Assembly: GCF_000428945.1 (NCBI RefSeq)
Contig: NZ_AUAX01000006.1
Span: 186,001 to 250,000, forward strand
DNA: 64,000 nt
Source of the DNA: Hamadaea tsunoensis DSM 44101
GTDB lineage: Bacteria; Actinomycetota; Actinomycetes; Mycobacteriales; Micromonosporaceae
Direction: 5' to 3'
This document shows, piece by piece, positions 42,705 to 51,172 of this stretch (the first letter of the stretch is position 1; every line of letters begins with the position of its first letter). Position numbers and translations under genes: made by a program. The notes under the pieces were generated by a model. It searched no databases, was not told the DNA's origin, and saw nothing but the letters and a program-made list of their open reading frames with translations.

Positions 42705-44101
42705 GCCCCCAGGAGCTGCTGGCCGCAGACGCGGACGACGTTGCCGGTCACGCCGGCCGATCCCGGCTCGGCGAGCCAGCCGATGGTCTCCGCCACGTCG
42801 ATCGGCAGGCCGCCCTGGGCCAGCGAGTTCATCCGGCGGCCGCCTTCGCGTACGACGAGGGGGAGGTGAGCGGTCATGGCGGTCTCGATGAAGCCGGGCG
42901 CCACCGCGTTCGCCGTGATCCCCCGGCCCGCGATCCGCGGCGCGAGCGCCCGGATCCAGCCCGCCACACCCGCCTTCGAGGTCGCGTAGTTCGTCTGCCC
43001 GCGATTGCCCGCGAGGCCGACCACGCTCGACACGCCGATGACGCGACCGCCGGCCGGGATCAGCCCGGCCGCCAGGAACGCCTCGGTCACGCGGATCGGC
43101 GCGCCGAGATTCACCCCCAGCACCTGGTCCCACTGGTCGGGCTTCATGTTCGCCAGCGTCTTGTCCCGGGTGATGCCCGCGTTGTGCACCACCACGTCGA
43201 CGTGGCCGTAGCGCTCCTTGAGGTGCTCGGTCACGCGCGCGGCGGCGTCCTCACCGGACAGATCCACCTGGTACGCCCAGCCGCGTACCTCGTTCGCGAC
43301 GGCGGCGAGACTGTCGCCGGCCGCCGGGACGTCGAGGCAGACGACCTGGGCGCCCTTGCCCGCGAGGATCTTGGCGATCTCGGCTCCGATCCCCCGGGCG
43401 GCCCCGGTGACCAGGGCGACCTTCCCGTCCAGGGTGGCGTCGCCGGCCGGGCCGATGTTCGGTCCCACCGTGACGACCTGCCCCGACACGTACGCCGACC
43501 GTCCCGACAGGAGGAAGTCGAGCGTGGTACGCAGACCGTCCGCGTGCGCGTCGGCCGCGGCCCGGATGAGCTGGGCGGTGATCCCGCGGCCGAACTCCTT
43601 CGCGACGCTGCGCGTGAAGCCCTCCAACGCCTGGGCGACCGCGGCGGCCTCGGCGCCCCTGATCCCGGCGCTGTCGGCGCCGGTGATTCCGGGCGCTTCC
43701 TCGCCGGGCTGTGCGTCTCCGGGCAGGGCGGAAGCGGGCTGGGCGTTCCAGGGCTGCGCGTCGGCTGCCTCGGCGGGGGTCGGTCCGATCACGATCACCC
43801 GGCCGCCGGGGCGGAATCCGCGCGCGATCGGCTGCACGATGTCGTAGAGCGCCCGGAGATCGTCGACCGTCCGCAGGGTGCTGGCGTCGAGGATCAGGCC
43901 GCCGATCTTCGCGTCGGCCTCCTCGGTGTCGCCGGCGTACCAGCCCTTGACCGTGTCGGCGAAGCGGCCCTCGCCCGCGACCACGACGGGCCCGTCGATG
44001 GCCGGCCCTCGCCGCAACCGGGGCGGCACGGGCAACCCGAGTTGCTTGACCAGCGTGTGACCAGGTGCGCTGCGCGCGAACGACGCGTATCGGTCCGACA
44101 T
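42701..44101 (-). CDS. fabG4: High-molecular-weight 3-oxoacyl reductase FabG4-like
   Basis: 466 residues, nearly double a normal FabG. Residues 1-210 form a flavodoxin-like N-terminal domain lacking a normal cofactor motif (PVVVAGEGRF, GGRVIVIGPTP), with an odd Ala/Pro/Gly-rich insert near 115-145. The SDR reductase domain follows: GKVALVTGAARGIGAEIAKIL, VVHNAGITRD, the Ser in GVSSVVGLAG, and YATSK catalytic Tyr/Lys. The mycobacterial enzyme is NADH-dependent and reduces 3-oxoacyl-CoA. Divergent from fadA2 across 33 bp. TAGGCT 7 nt upstream of ATG. Confidence 0.9.
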   Translation of the reverse strand: MSDRYASFARSAPGHTLVKQLGLPVPPRLRRGPAIDGPVVVAGEGRFADTVKGWYAGDTEEADAKIGGLILDASTLRTVDDLRALYDIVQPIARGFRPGGRVIVIGPTPAEAADAQPWNAQPASALPGDAQPGEEAPGITGADSAGIRGAEAAAVAQALEGFTRSVAKEFGRGITAQLIRAAADAHADGLRTTLDFLLSGRSAYVSGQVVTVGPNIGPAGDATLDGKVALVTGAARGIGAEIAKILAGKGAQVVCLDVPAAGDSLAAVANEVRGWAYQVDLSGEDAAARVTEHLKERYGHVDVVVHNAGITRDKTLANMKPDQWDQVLGVNLGAPIRVTEAFLAAGLIPAGGRVIGVSSVVGLAGNRGQTNYATSKAGVAGWIRALAPRIAGRGITANAVAPGFIETAMTAHLPLVVREGGRRMNSLAQGGLPIDVAETIGWLAEPGSAGVTGNVVRVCGQQLLGA

Positions 44102-44108
44102 GTAGCCG

Positions 44109-44128
44109 AGCCTACTCCAGAGTAAGTT
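44109..44128. promoter_or_regulatory. Divergent fabG4/fadA2 promoters with a shared 12-bp dyad
   Basis: Minus-strand -10 TAGGCT (44109-44114, 7 nt from the fabG4 ATG) and plus-strand -10 TAAGTT (44123-44128, 6 nt from the fadA2 ATG). TACTC-CA-GAGTA (44113-44124) lies exactly between and overlaps both, so a single dimeric repressor could shut off both genes. A TetR-type acyl-CoA regulator is a reasonable guess. Confidence 0.6.
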
Positions 44129-44134
44129 AGACGC

Positions 44135-45430
44135 ATGACAAACGAAGCGTCCGCGCCTTCGGTTCGACGGGTCGCCGTGCTCGGCGGCAACCGCATCCCG
44201 TTCGCCCGTTCCAACGGCCGGTACGCCCGGGCGTCCAACTCCGACATGCTGGGCGCCGCGCTCGACGGCCTCATCGCCCGCTTCGGACTGGCCGGCGAAC
44301 GGCTCGGCGAAATGGCCGCCGGAGCCGTCCTGAAGCACAGCCGCGACTTCAACCTGACCCGGGAGGTCGTTCTCGGCTCCCGACTGGACGGGCGTACGCC
44401 GGCCGTGGACCTTCAGCAGGCCTGCGGCACGGGCCTGCAAGCAGTCGTGTACGCGGCCAACAAGATCGCCCTCGGGCAGATGGACTCCGGGATCGCGGGC
44501 GGTGTCGACACCACCAGCGACGCCCCGCTCGCGCTCAACGAGAACATGCGCAAGGCGCTGATCGAGCTCTCCCAGGCCCGCTCGCTCAGCGGACGGCTGT
44601 CGGCGGCGATGCGGCTGCGGCCGACCCAGCCGTTCCGGCCGGAGCTGCCGCGCAACGCGGAACCGCGTACGGGGATGTCGATGGGCGAGCACGCGGCCGT
44701 CACCGCCAAGGAATGGGGGATCACCCGGCAGGCCCAGGACGAGCTGGCCCTCGACTCGCACCGCAATCTCGCGGCCGCGTACGAGGCGGGGTTCTTCGAC
44801 GACCTGATGACCCCCTACCTGGGCCTCACCCGGGACGGCAACCTGCGTGGCGACACCACACTGGACAAGCTGGCCGCGCTCAAGCCGGTCTACGGCGACA
44901 CGATGACGGCGGGCAACTCGACCCCGCTGACCGACGGCGCGGCGCTCGTCCTGCTCGGCACCGAGGACTGGGCGGCCGCGCACGGGCTGCCGGTGCAGGC
45001 CTACTTCGTGGACGCGCAGACGGCGGCGGTCGACTTCACGCCGTCCTCCGCGCATCCCCAAGGACTGCTCACCGCCCCCGTCTACGCCGTACCCCAGCTC
45101 CTCGCGCGGCACGGCCTGAAGCTGCAGGACTTCGACTTCTACGAGATCCACGAGGCGTTCGCGTCGCAGGTGCTCTCGACCCTGGCCGCCTGGGAGTCCG
45201 ACGAGTTCTGCGTCGAGCAGCTGGGCCTTCCCGGCGCCCTGGGCAAGATCGACCGAACGAAGCTCAACGTACGCGGCAGCTCGCTCGGCGCCGGCCACCC
45301 GTTCGCGGCGACCGGCGGCCGGATCGTCGCCACACTCGCGAAACTCCTGGCGGAGCGGGGCGGCGGGCGAGGGCTGATCTCGATCTGCGCGGCCGGCGGC
45401 CAGGGAGTCGTCGCCATCCTGGAACGCTGA
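44135..45430 (+). CDS. fadA2: Acetyl-CoA C-acyltransferase (thiolase, FadA2/FadI-like)
   Basis: 431 residues. VRRVAVLGGNRIPFARSNGRY, the nucleophile region DLQQACGTGLQAVVYAANKIALGQMDSGIAGGVDTTSDAP, acid-base His in FYEIHEAFASQVLS, and the C-terminal GAGHPFAATGGRIV / ICAAGGQGVVAILER. Complete thiolase of the FadI/FadA2 type, which cleaves 3-oxoacyl-CoA in beta-oxidation. With the divergent fabG4 and htdX it supplies three successive activities of fatty-acid breakdown. Confidence 0.94.
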   Translation: MTNEASAPSVRRVAVLGGNRIPFARSNGRYARASNSDMLGAALDGLIARFGLAGERLGEMAAGAVLKHSRDFNLTREVVLGSRLDGRTPAVDLQQACGTGLQAVVYAANKIALGQMDSGIAGGVDTTSDAPLALNENMRKALIELSQARSLSGRLSAAMRLRPTQPFRPELPRNAEPRTGMSMGEHAAVTAKEWGITRQAQDELALDSHRNLAAAYEAGFFDDLMTPYLGLTRDGNLRGDTTLDKLAALKPVYGDTMTAGNSTPLTDGAALVLLGTEDWAAAHGLPVQAYFVDAQTAAVDFTPSSAHPQGLLTAPVYAVPQLLARHGLKLQDFDFYEIHEAFASQVLSTLAAWESDEFCVEQLGLPGALGKIDRTKLNVRGSSLGAGHPFAATGGRIVATLAKLLAERGGGRGLISICAAGGQGVVAILER

Positions 45431-46402
45431 TCACGAGACCTGGATCCTCGGCAAAGGTCCGCCCTGGACACGTCGGACGTAGGCGCTCTCGATCTGTGCC
45501 AGTACCGCCAGCGGCTCGGTGCGAATGCGTGCCGGTGTGGTGTGCAGAACCAGGATCCCCGCGGCGGTGAGGCGATCGTGGTGCCGCATCGTCGTGGGCC
45601 AGCTCCGTGCGTTGAGGTGGAACTCCCGCGAGTCGATCTCGATGGCGATCGCGGCGTCCTCGAGGTAGCCGTCCGGCGTCGGAAGGGCCGTGCCGCCCTC
45701 GGCGCGCAACAGTGGGTTCCATCGGATGCGCGGCAGGATGGGACTACGGGCCGCGAGGGCTCGGAGTTCGGCTTCGTGCGCCGACCTGACGCCCTCGCGC
45801 ACCTCCTCGAGGAGCTCGCGCACGACGCCGGCCCCGTCGAGTGGTACGGAGCCAAGCTCCTCGGCGACCTCGTCGGCCGAGCATAGGCCCCGCTGGAGGG
45901 CCTCCGCGAGGACGGCTCGGATCACGCGGCGATCGGAGTCTTCCCGGAAGGAGTCGACGATCGCGCGAGCGGGCGAACACACCGCCAGCAGGCCGTTTCG
46001 CACCGCACGAGCGTCGGGACGGCTGGTCCGGATGATCCGCAGCCGCGACGACATGGCGAGAGAATGAGCGGTCGGCACCAGCAGGTGGACTCGCCGGTCC
46101 CTTGGGGCGTAGCGGAATCCGTGCAGTTCCAGTGCCGTCATCGCGGCGATCTGAGCTTCCGCGCCACCGTAGAGTGCGGCCGCCACGAGCTGCTGTTTGC
46201 GCGAGAGGATCCCGGAGAACGTCGCGATGACCTTCGGTAGCGTTCGCTGCCAGGTCCCCCGGTTGACCCGCCACCGGATCGCCGCACGGGAGTAGCCCGC
46301 CGCGATCAGCTGGTCGACGTGCGCCAAGCGCTCTTGCCGGAGGAGAACGGGGCCGAGGGCGTCCATGGGTTCACGATGGACGGCGGCGAGAACCGGATCC
46401 AT
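45431..46402 (-). CDS. AbiEi-like HTH protein with C-terminal DUF559-type nuclease fold
   Basis: About 323 residues. The N-terminal part HVDQLIAAGYSRAAIRWRVNRGTWQRTLPKVIATFSG resembles the AbiEi/type IV antitoxin winged-helix start. A middle domain follows (LHGFRYAPRDRRVHLLVPTAHS...). The C-terminal 100 residues, LLRAEGGTALPTPDGYLEDAAIAIEIDSREFHLNARSWPTTMRHHDRLTAAGILVLHTTPARI, match the Vsr/DUF559 PD-(D/E)xK layout with D...EID. No AbiEii toxin partner is adjacent. This solitary architecture is common in Actinobacteria; function unknown. The start is uncertain (GTG 46420 or ATG 46366 also possible). Confidence 0.72.
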   Translation of the reverse strand: MDPVLAAVHREPMDALGPVLLRQERLAHVDQLIAAGYSRAAIRWRVNRGTWQRTLPKVIATFSGILSRKQQLVAAALYGGAEAQIAAMTALELHGFRYAPRDRRVHLLVPTAHSLAMSSRLRIIRTSRPDARAVRNGLLAVCSPARAIVDSFREDSDRRVIRAVLAEALQRGLCSADEVAEELGSVPLDGAGVVRELLEEVREGVRSAHEAELRALAARSPILPRIRWNPLLRAEGGTALPTPDGYLEDAAIAIEIDSREFHLNARSWPTTMRHHDRLTAAGILVLHTTPARIRTEPLAVLAQIESAYVRRVQGGPLPRIQVS

Positions 46403-46423
46403 CCCCTGTGGACGAACCACACA

Positions 46424-46475
46424 TGATCGAGGCGGACCTGCGGCTGTTAGAACAACCGCAGATCCGCCTCGATCA
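46424..46475. terminator. Long hairpin, 25-bp arms with two mismatches
   Basis: Arms 46424-46448 and 46451-46475 with a 2-nt loop, sharing GATCGAGGCGGA at the base. It sits 10 bp after the E2 stop and just before the AbiEi-like gene, so it should end the BCKDH operon on the minus strand. No U-tract. Confidence 0.75.
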
Positions 46476-46484
46476 AGCGAACCG

Positions 46485-47870
46485 TCAGCCCCAGGCGAGC
46501 AGTGCCGCCTCCGGGTCGGTGAGGAACTCGCCGAGATCCCGCAGGAACTTCGAGCCGAGTTCGCCGTCGATGATCCGGTGGTCGAACGACAGGCCGAGCG
46601 TGGTCACCTGGCGCAGTTTGATCTTCCCCTTGTACGCCCACGGCTGTTCCCGGATCGTGCCGAGCGCCAGGATGGCGGCCTCGCCGGGCGGCAGGATGGG
46701 CGTACCGGTGTCGACGCCGAAGACGCCGACGTTGGTGATGGTGAAGGTGCCGCCGGTCATCGCCGCCGGCGGCGTCTTGCCCGACTTGGCCGTGGCGACC
46801 AGGCCCGACATGGCGTCCGCCAGCTCCCGCAGGGAGAGGTCCTGCGCGTCGGCGATGTTCGGCACGATCAGGCCCCGCTCGGTGGCGGCGGCGATGCCGA
46901 GGTTCACGTAGTTCTTCACCACGATCTCCTGGGCGGCCTCGTCCCACGACGAGTTGACCATCGGGTGCCGCTTCAGCGCCATCAGTACGCCCTTGGCCAC
47001 GACCAGCAGCGGCGAGACGCGTACGTCCCGCCATTCGCGGTTGGTCTTGAGCCGGTCGAGCGCCTTCATGGCCCGGGTCATGTCCACGGTCAGGAACTCC
47101 GTGACGTGCGGGGCCGTGAATGCCGAGGCCACCATGTTGGCCGCCGTGAGCTTGCGTACTCCCTTGACGGGGATGCGCTGCTCGCGCGGGCCGGCAGCGG
47201 TCGCGCGGACCGGGGCCGGGGCGGGTGCGGAGCGGGCGGCCTCGATGTCGTCCCGGGTGATCGAGCCCTGCGGGCCGGTCCCGGCGATGGTGGCGAGGTC
47301 GACGCCGAGGTCGCGGGCGAGCTTGCGGACCGGCGGCTTGGCCAGCACGTGGACGCCGTTCGCCGGCGCGGGTGCGGCGGCCACAGGCGCCGGAGCAGGT
47401 GCCTTCGCCACCGGCGCCGGAGCGACGACCGGAGCCGGAGCCGGAGCCGCGACCGGGGCCGCGGCCGGAGCGGACGTGCTCCGCGGCCGCCGCTTGGCCT
47501 CCGTCGTCTTCGGACCGTAGCCGACCAGCACCGCCGTACGCCCACCCGGCGCCGGCCCGCCGATCAGTCCGGCTTCGGGCTCGGCCGAGTCCGCGGAAGG
47601 CGCGGGGGCCGGGGAGGAGGAACCGGACGGATCCGTGTCGATGGCGATGATCGGCGAGCCGACCTCGACGACCGTGCCCTCCGGGTGGTGGATCGTCACG
47701 ACCTTGCCCGCCCACTTCGCCGGGATCTCGACGGCGGCCTTGGCCGTCTCGACCTCGACGATGGGCTGGTTGAGCTCGATGACGTCGCCGACGCCGACCA
47801 GCCACTTGAGGATCTCGCCCTCGGTGAGGCCCTCGCCCAGGTCGGGCAGCGCGAATTCCTTGATCGTCAT
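46485..47870 (-). CDS. bkdC: Dihydrolipoamide acyltransferase (E2) of branched-chain 2-oxoacid dehydrogenase
   Basis: 461 residues. Lipoyl domain with the lipoylated Lys in VEVETAKAAVEIP (residues ~38-52), an Ala/Pro-rich linker (100-170), the E3-binding domain VLAKPPVRKLARDLGVDLATIAGTGPQGSITRDDIEAA, a second linker, and the catalytic acyltransferase domain ending TTLGLSFDHRIIDGELGSKFLRDLGEFLTDPEAAL (HxxxDG). One lipoyl domain only. ATG 47870 is used; a GTG at 47882 overlapping the E1-beta stop is an alternative. Last gene of the E1a-E1b-E2 operon; no E3 gene is nearby. Confidence 0.93.
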   Translation of the reverse strand: MTIKEFALPDLGEGLTEGEILKWLVGVGDVIELNQPIVEVETAKAAVEIPAKWAGKVVTIHHPEGTVVEVGSPIIAIDTDPSGSSSPAPAPSADSAEPEAGLIGGPAPGGRTAVLVGYGPKTTEAKRRPRSTSAPAAAPVAAPAPAPVVAPAPVAKAPAPAPVAAAPAPANGVHVLAKPPVRKLARDLGVDLATIAGTGPQGSITRDDIEAARSAPAPAPVRATAAGPREQRIPVKGVRKLTAANMVASAFTAPHVTEFLTVDMTRAMKALDRLKTNREWRDVRVSPLLVVAKGVLMALKRHPMVNSSWDEAAQEIVVKNYVNLGIAAATERGLIVPNIADAQDLSLRELADAMSGLVATAKSGKTPPAAMTGGTFTITNVGVFGVDTGTPILPPGEAAILALGTIREQPWAYKGKIKLRQVTTLGLSFDHRIIDGELGSKFLRDLGEFLTDPEAALLAWG

Positions 47871-47878
47871 GGTCGCGC

Positions 47879-48868
47879 TCACCAGCCGAACGAGCGGTCG
47901 ACGGCGTCGAGCACGCGATCGAGGTCGGGCAGGTACTCCTCCTCCAGGCGCGAGGCCGGGTAGGGGGTGTTGTAGCCGGTCACCCGCAGGACGGGCGCCT
48001 CCAGCGAGTAGAAGCACTCCTCGGTGACCCGGGCGGAGATCTCCGCGCCGAGGCCGATGTTGCCGGGGGCCTCGTGGACGACGACCAGGCGGCCGGTGCG
48101 GCGTACCGAGTCGTAGACCGGGCCCATGTCCAGCGGGGACAGGCTGCGCAGGTCGATGACCTCCAGCGAGCGGCCGTCCTCGGCGGCGGCGGTGGCGGCG
48201 TCCAGGGACGTCTTCACCATCGGCCCGTACGCGACGATCGTCGCGTCGGTGCCCGGGCGGACCACCCGCGAGCTGTGCAGCGGTGCGGCCGCGTCCAGCC
48301 CCAGCGAGGTGTCGACCGGGCCCTTCTCCCAGTACCGGCGCTTCGGCTCGAAGAAGATGACCGGGTCGTCCGAGGCGATGGCCTGCTGGATCATGAAGTG
48401 CGCGTCCTCCGGCGACGAGCACGAGACGACCTTGAGCCCGGCCGTGTGGGCGAAGTACGCCTCCGGGGACTCCGAGTGGTGCTCGACCGCGCCGATGCCG
48501 CCGCCGAACGGGATCCGGATGACCATCGGCAGCGTGACGTTGCCCCGGGAGCGGTAGCGGAACTTCGCGACCTGGCAGACGATCTGGTCGTACGCCGGGT
48601 AGACGAACCCGTCGAACTGGATCTCGCAGACCGGCCGGTAGCCGCGTAGGGCCAGGCCGATCGCGGTGCCGACGATGCCGGCCTCGGCCAGCGGCGTGTC
48701 GATGACGCGCTCCTCGCCGAAGTCCTTCTGCAGGCCGTCGGTGATCCGGAAGACGCCGCCGAGCTTGCCGATGTCCTCACCCATGAGGATCACCTTGTCG
48801 TCGCGCTCCATGGCGCGCCGCAGCCCGGTATTGAGGGCCTTGCCGATGGTCAGGGTTTCGGTAGCCAT
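47879..48868 (-). CDS. bkdB: 2-oxoisovalerate dehydrogenase E1 beta subunit
   Basis: 329 residues. TPP-binding transketolase-like fold: VILMGEDIGKLGGVFRITDGLQKDFG, DTPLAEAGIVGTAIGLALRGYRPVCEIQFDGFVYPAYDQIV, IPFGGGIGAVEHHSESPEAYFAHTAGLKVV, FEPKRRYW and a C-terminal transketolase-like domain. The HSES-EAYF phrase is typical of branched-chain rather than pyruvate dehydrogenases. The ATG overlaps the E1-alpha stop by one base (TGATG). Confidence 0.94.
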   Translation of the reverse strand: MATETLTIGKALNTGLRRAMERDDKVILMGEDIGKLGGVFRITDGLQKDFGEERVIDTPLAEAGIVGTAIGLALRGYRPVCEIQFDGFVYPAYDQIVCQVAKFRYRSRGNVTLPMVIRIPFGGGIGAVEHHSESPEAYFAHTAGLKVVSCSSPEDAHFMIQQAIASDDPVIFFEPKRRYWEKGPVDTSLGLDAAAPLHSSRVVRPGTDATIVAYGPMVKTSLDAATAAAEDGRSLEVIDLRSLSPLDMGPVYDSVRRTGRLVVVHEAPGNIGLGAEISARVTEECFYSLEAPVLRVTGYNTPYPASRLEEEYLPDLDRVLDAVDRSFGW

Positions 48869-50019
48869 CAGTGACCTCCCTCAAAAGATGCCATGTACGC
48901 CTCGAACTGCTTGCGCTCCGCGTCGACGAGGGGCGAACCCTCGGCGTACACGTGGTCGAAGATCTGGCTGTGGTCGGGATCGGGCATCGACAGCACGCGC
49001 TCGCGCAGCGACACCGCCTCGATCCGGGCGTCCTCGTCGACCTGCTTGAAGAAGTCCTCGCCGGCGGCCTTCTCCTTGACCAGCAGCGCCTTGAGCCGGG
49101 CGATGGGGTCCTTGGCCTGCCACGCCTCGACCTCGGACGACACCCGGTAGCGGGTGGGGTCGTCGGAGGTGGTGTGCGCGCCCATCCGGTAGGTGTAGGC
49201 CTCGATGAGCGTCGGGCCCTGGCCGAGCCGCGCGTTGTCGAGGGCGGCCCGGGTGACCGCGTAGACCGCGAGGACGTCGTTGCCGTCGACGCGTACGCCG
49301 GGGAAGCCGAAGCCGGCCGCGCGCTGGTAGATCGGGATGCGGGTCTGGCGCTCCAGCGGCTCCGAGATGGCGTACTGGTTGTTCTGGCAGAAGAACACGA
49401 TCGGCGCGTGGAACACCGAGGACCAGATGAACGCCTCGTTCACGTCGCCCTGGCTGGTCGCGCCGTCGCCGAAGAACGCGATGACCGCCTCGCCGTCGTC
49501 GGTGCCGACCTTGCCGTCCTTGGCGACGCCCATGGCGTACCCGGTCGCGTGCAGGGTCTGCGCCCCGATGACGATCGTGTAGAGGTTGAACTTGTTCGCC
49601 ACCGGGTCCCAGCCGCCCTGGTCGACCCCGCGGAACAGGCTCAGCGGCATGATCGGGTCGATGCCCCGGGTGTACAGCACGCCGTGCTCGCGGTAGGTCG
49701 GGAAGGCCATGTCCTGCGTACGCATGGCCCGGCCGGCGCCCACCTGGGCGGCCTCCTGGCCGAGCAGGCTGGCCCAGATCCCCAGCTCGCCCTGGCGCTG
49801 CAGGGCGGTCGCCTCGGTGTCGAGCTTGCGAACGGTCACCAGATCGCGGTAGAGACCGCGCAGTTCCTCGGCCGTGAAGTCGACGGAGTACTCGGGGTGG
49901 TTCACGCGCTCCCCGGAGGGGGTGAGCAACTGAACGTACTCGGGCTCCGGGGGAGTGCCACCGCTTCTGCCGGCGCGGGTGGCCCCGCTCCGGCGCGGGG
50001 CGGGTTCGCCCTTGGTCAT
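48868..50019 (-). CDS. bkdA: 2-oxoisovalerate dehydrogenase E1 alpha subunit
   Basis: 383 residues. TPP motif FFGDGATSQGDVNEAFIWSSVFHAPIVFFCQNNQYAIS (GDG...NN), RQGELGIWASLLGQEAAQVGAGRAM, FPTYREHGVLYTRGI, the phosphorylation-loop-like YRMGAHTTSDDPTRYR. The E1 heterotetramer decarboxylates the 2-oxoacids of valine, leucine and isoleucine, feeding branched-chain acyl-CoAs to fatty-acid and polyketide synthesis. ATG with GGGAGA five bases upstream. First gene of the operon; its promoter lies in the 355-bp divergent gap. Confidence 0.94.
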   Translation of the reverse strand: MTKGEPAPRRSGATRAGRSGGTPPEPEYVQLLTPSGERVNHPEYSVDFTAEELRGLYRDLVTVRKLDTEATALQRQGELGIWASLLGQEAAQVGAGRAMRTQDMAFPTYREHGVLYTRGIDPIMPLSLFRGVDQGGWDPVANKFNLYTIVIGAQTLHATGYAMGVAKDGKVGTDDGEAVIAFFGDGATSQGDVNEAFIWSSVFHAPIVFFCQNNQYAISEPLERQTRIPIYQRAAGFGFPGVRVDGNDVLAVYAVTRAALDNARLGQGPTLIEAYTYRMGAHTTSDDPTRYRVSSEVEAWQAKDPIARLKALLVKEKAAGEDFFKQVDEDARIEAVSLRERVLSMPDPDHSQIFDHVYAEGSPLVDAERKQFEAYMASFEGGH

Positions 50020-50374
50020 CCGTATCTCCCTGTTCTGATGTGCCCGGCGGCGGGGTTGGCCTGCCGTCGCAGCGGTCGGCGCCGCGCCTCGCCCCGGTGG
50101 GAGCTGTCCGCGCGGCGGGAGGTCGCCGACCCGGGCGGCCTTGCGTGCTGCCCGCCAGGGTAGGCACGGCGACAGGATGTCACGGAGGACCCGCGGCTCC
50201 CTTGCCGCCATTACCCATATCCTGCCGTATCCGTGGCGCCCCTCACAGGGTGGTCAGGATCATCTTTGTCACTCAGGTAGTTCCCGCGACCTTCTCGGCG
50301 TGGGTTCCGTCGCTTCAGCGGGCGAATGCGGCATTCTGTCCAGATTCCCCCGCTATGAGCGTTTGGAGCCCTTC
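50020..50374. promoter_or_regulatory. Divergent region between the BCKDH operon and a membrane-protein gene
   Basis: 355 bases without a supported gene. It must hold promoters for both directions. I found no TANNNT directly before either start; both starts use Shine-Dalgarno sites, so normal leaders are expected. No strong inverted repeat seen. Confidence 0.4.
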
Positions 50375-51172
50375 ATGCCAGATGAGGAAGACACCTTCCT
50401 GGACTCCGTACTCCAGGAGGAAGAGGCACCCGCCGAGGAGGCGGAGCCCGCCGACCCGCGCGACGCGTACCTGCCGGGGGTGGTCGGGCCGCGGATCCGC
50501 CAGGCTCTGCGCGGCGGCCACGGCCTCGCCGGCACGCCCCGGCGCTATGGCTTGATCGTCGCGACCCTGGTCGGGCTCGCCTCGCTGCCCACCTGGGCGG
50601 TCCTGCACACCGGCCTGTCCGACGCCGCGCCCGCGCTCTCCGCGCCCACCGGCATCGTCGTCTTCACCGACCCCGCGGCGCCCCCGCCGGTCCAGGTCCG
50701 TGCCGCGCAGCCGCGCGCGCCGCATCACTACACGCGCGGCACCCACCCGGTCGAGCTCGCACCGCACCCCCAGGCCGCTGTCGTTCGAACCCCTGCCGCC
50801 GTACGCCGGGAGGAGAGCACCGCTCCCGTCCAGGTGCCGGCCGAGCGACCGGTCGCCCACCACGTGGCCCGCAAGACGCCCAAGAAGAAGCACTCCGCGC
50901 GTACGCCGAAACAGCCGGCCCGGCGCACGACGACCTCGATACCGGCGAACTCCGCTGGGGACATGCCTCCGGTCGCGCAGTGGCCGATCGCGCAGTGGCC
51001 GGCGGACACCGGGCCGGTCCGGGCGCACAGGATCTCGGCCGCGCGCTCGCTGACGCAGCTGCGCCAGCGGATCCGCGCCGGGGTCGACCGGGTGCGCTCG
51101 GGGTCCGGCCGCGCGGACTGCCCGCCGTCGCTAGATCTGCGGAGCCTGCGGGGGCTGCGGGGGCTGCGGTAG
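50375..51172 (+). CDS. Hypothetical single-span membrane protein with basic/proline-rich exterior
   Basis: 265 residues, no family recognised. An acidic N-terminal cytoplasmic part (DEEDTFLDSVLQEEEAPAEEAEPAD) is followed by one transmembrane helix (YGLIVATLVGLASLPTWAVL, residues ~59-78) and a low-complexity external region rich in Pro, Ala, Arg and Lys (RKTPKKKHSARTPKQPARRTTTS) with a short WPIAQWPA repeat. It ends in SLRSLRGLRGLR-type repeats that overlap the 3' end of the opposite gene by 42 bp. ATG with GGAG 7 nt upstream. Its cationic surface could bind cell-wall polymers; this is inference. Confidence 0.62.
   Translation: MPDEEDTFLDSVLQEEEAPAEEAEPADPRDAYLPGVVGPRIRQALRGGHGLAGTPRRYGLIVATLVGLASLPTWAVLHTGLSDAAPALSAPTGIVVFTDPAAPPPVQVRAAQPRAPHHYTRGTHPVELAPHPQAAVVRTPAAVRREESTAPVQVPAERPVAHHVARKTPKKKHSARTPKQPARRTTTSIPANSAGDMPPVAQWPIAQWPADTGPVRAHRISAARSLTQLRQRIRAGVDRVRSGSGRADCPPSLDLRSLRGLRGLR

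Noticed and set aside
46393-46420. DnaA-box-like TCGTCCACA near the AbiEi-like gene
   Set aside because: One mismatch from the consensus, single, and within coding or start sequence; expected by chance.
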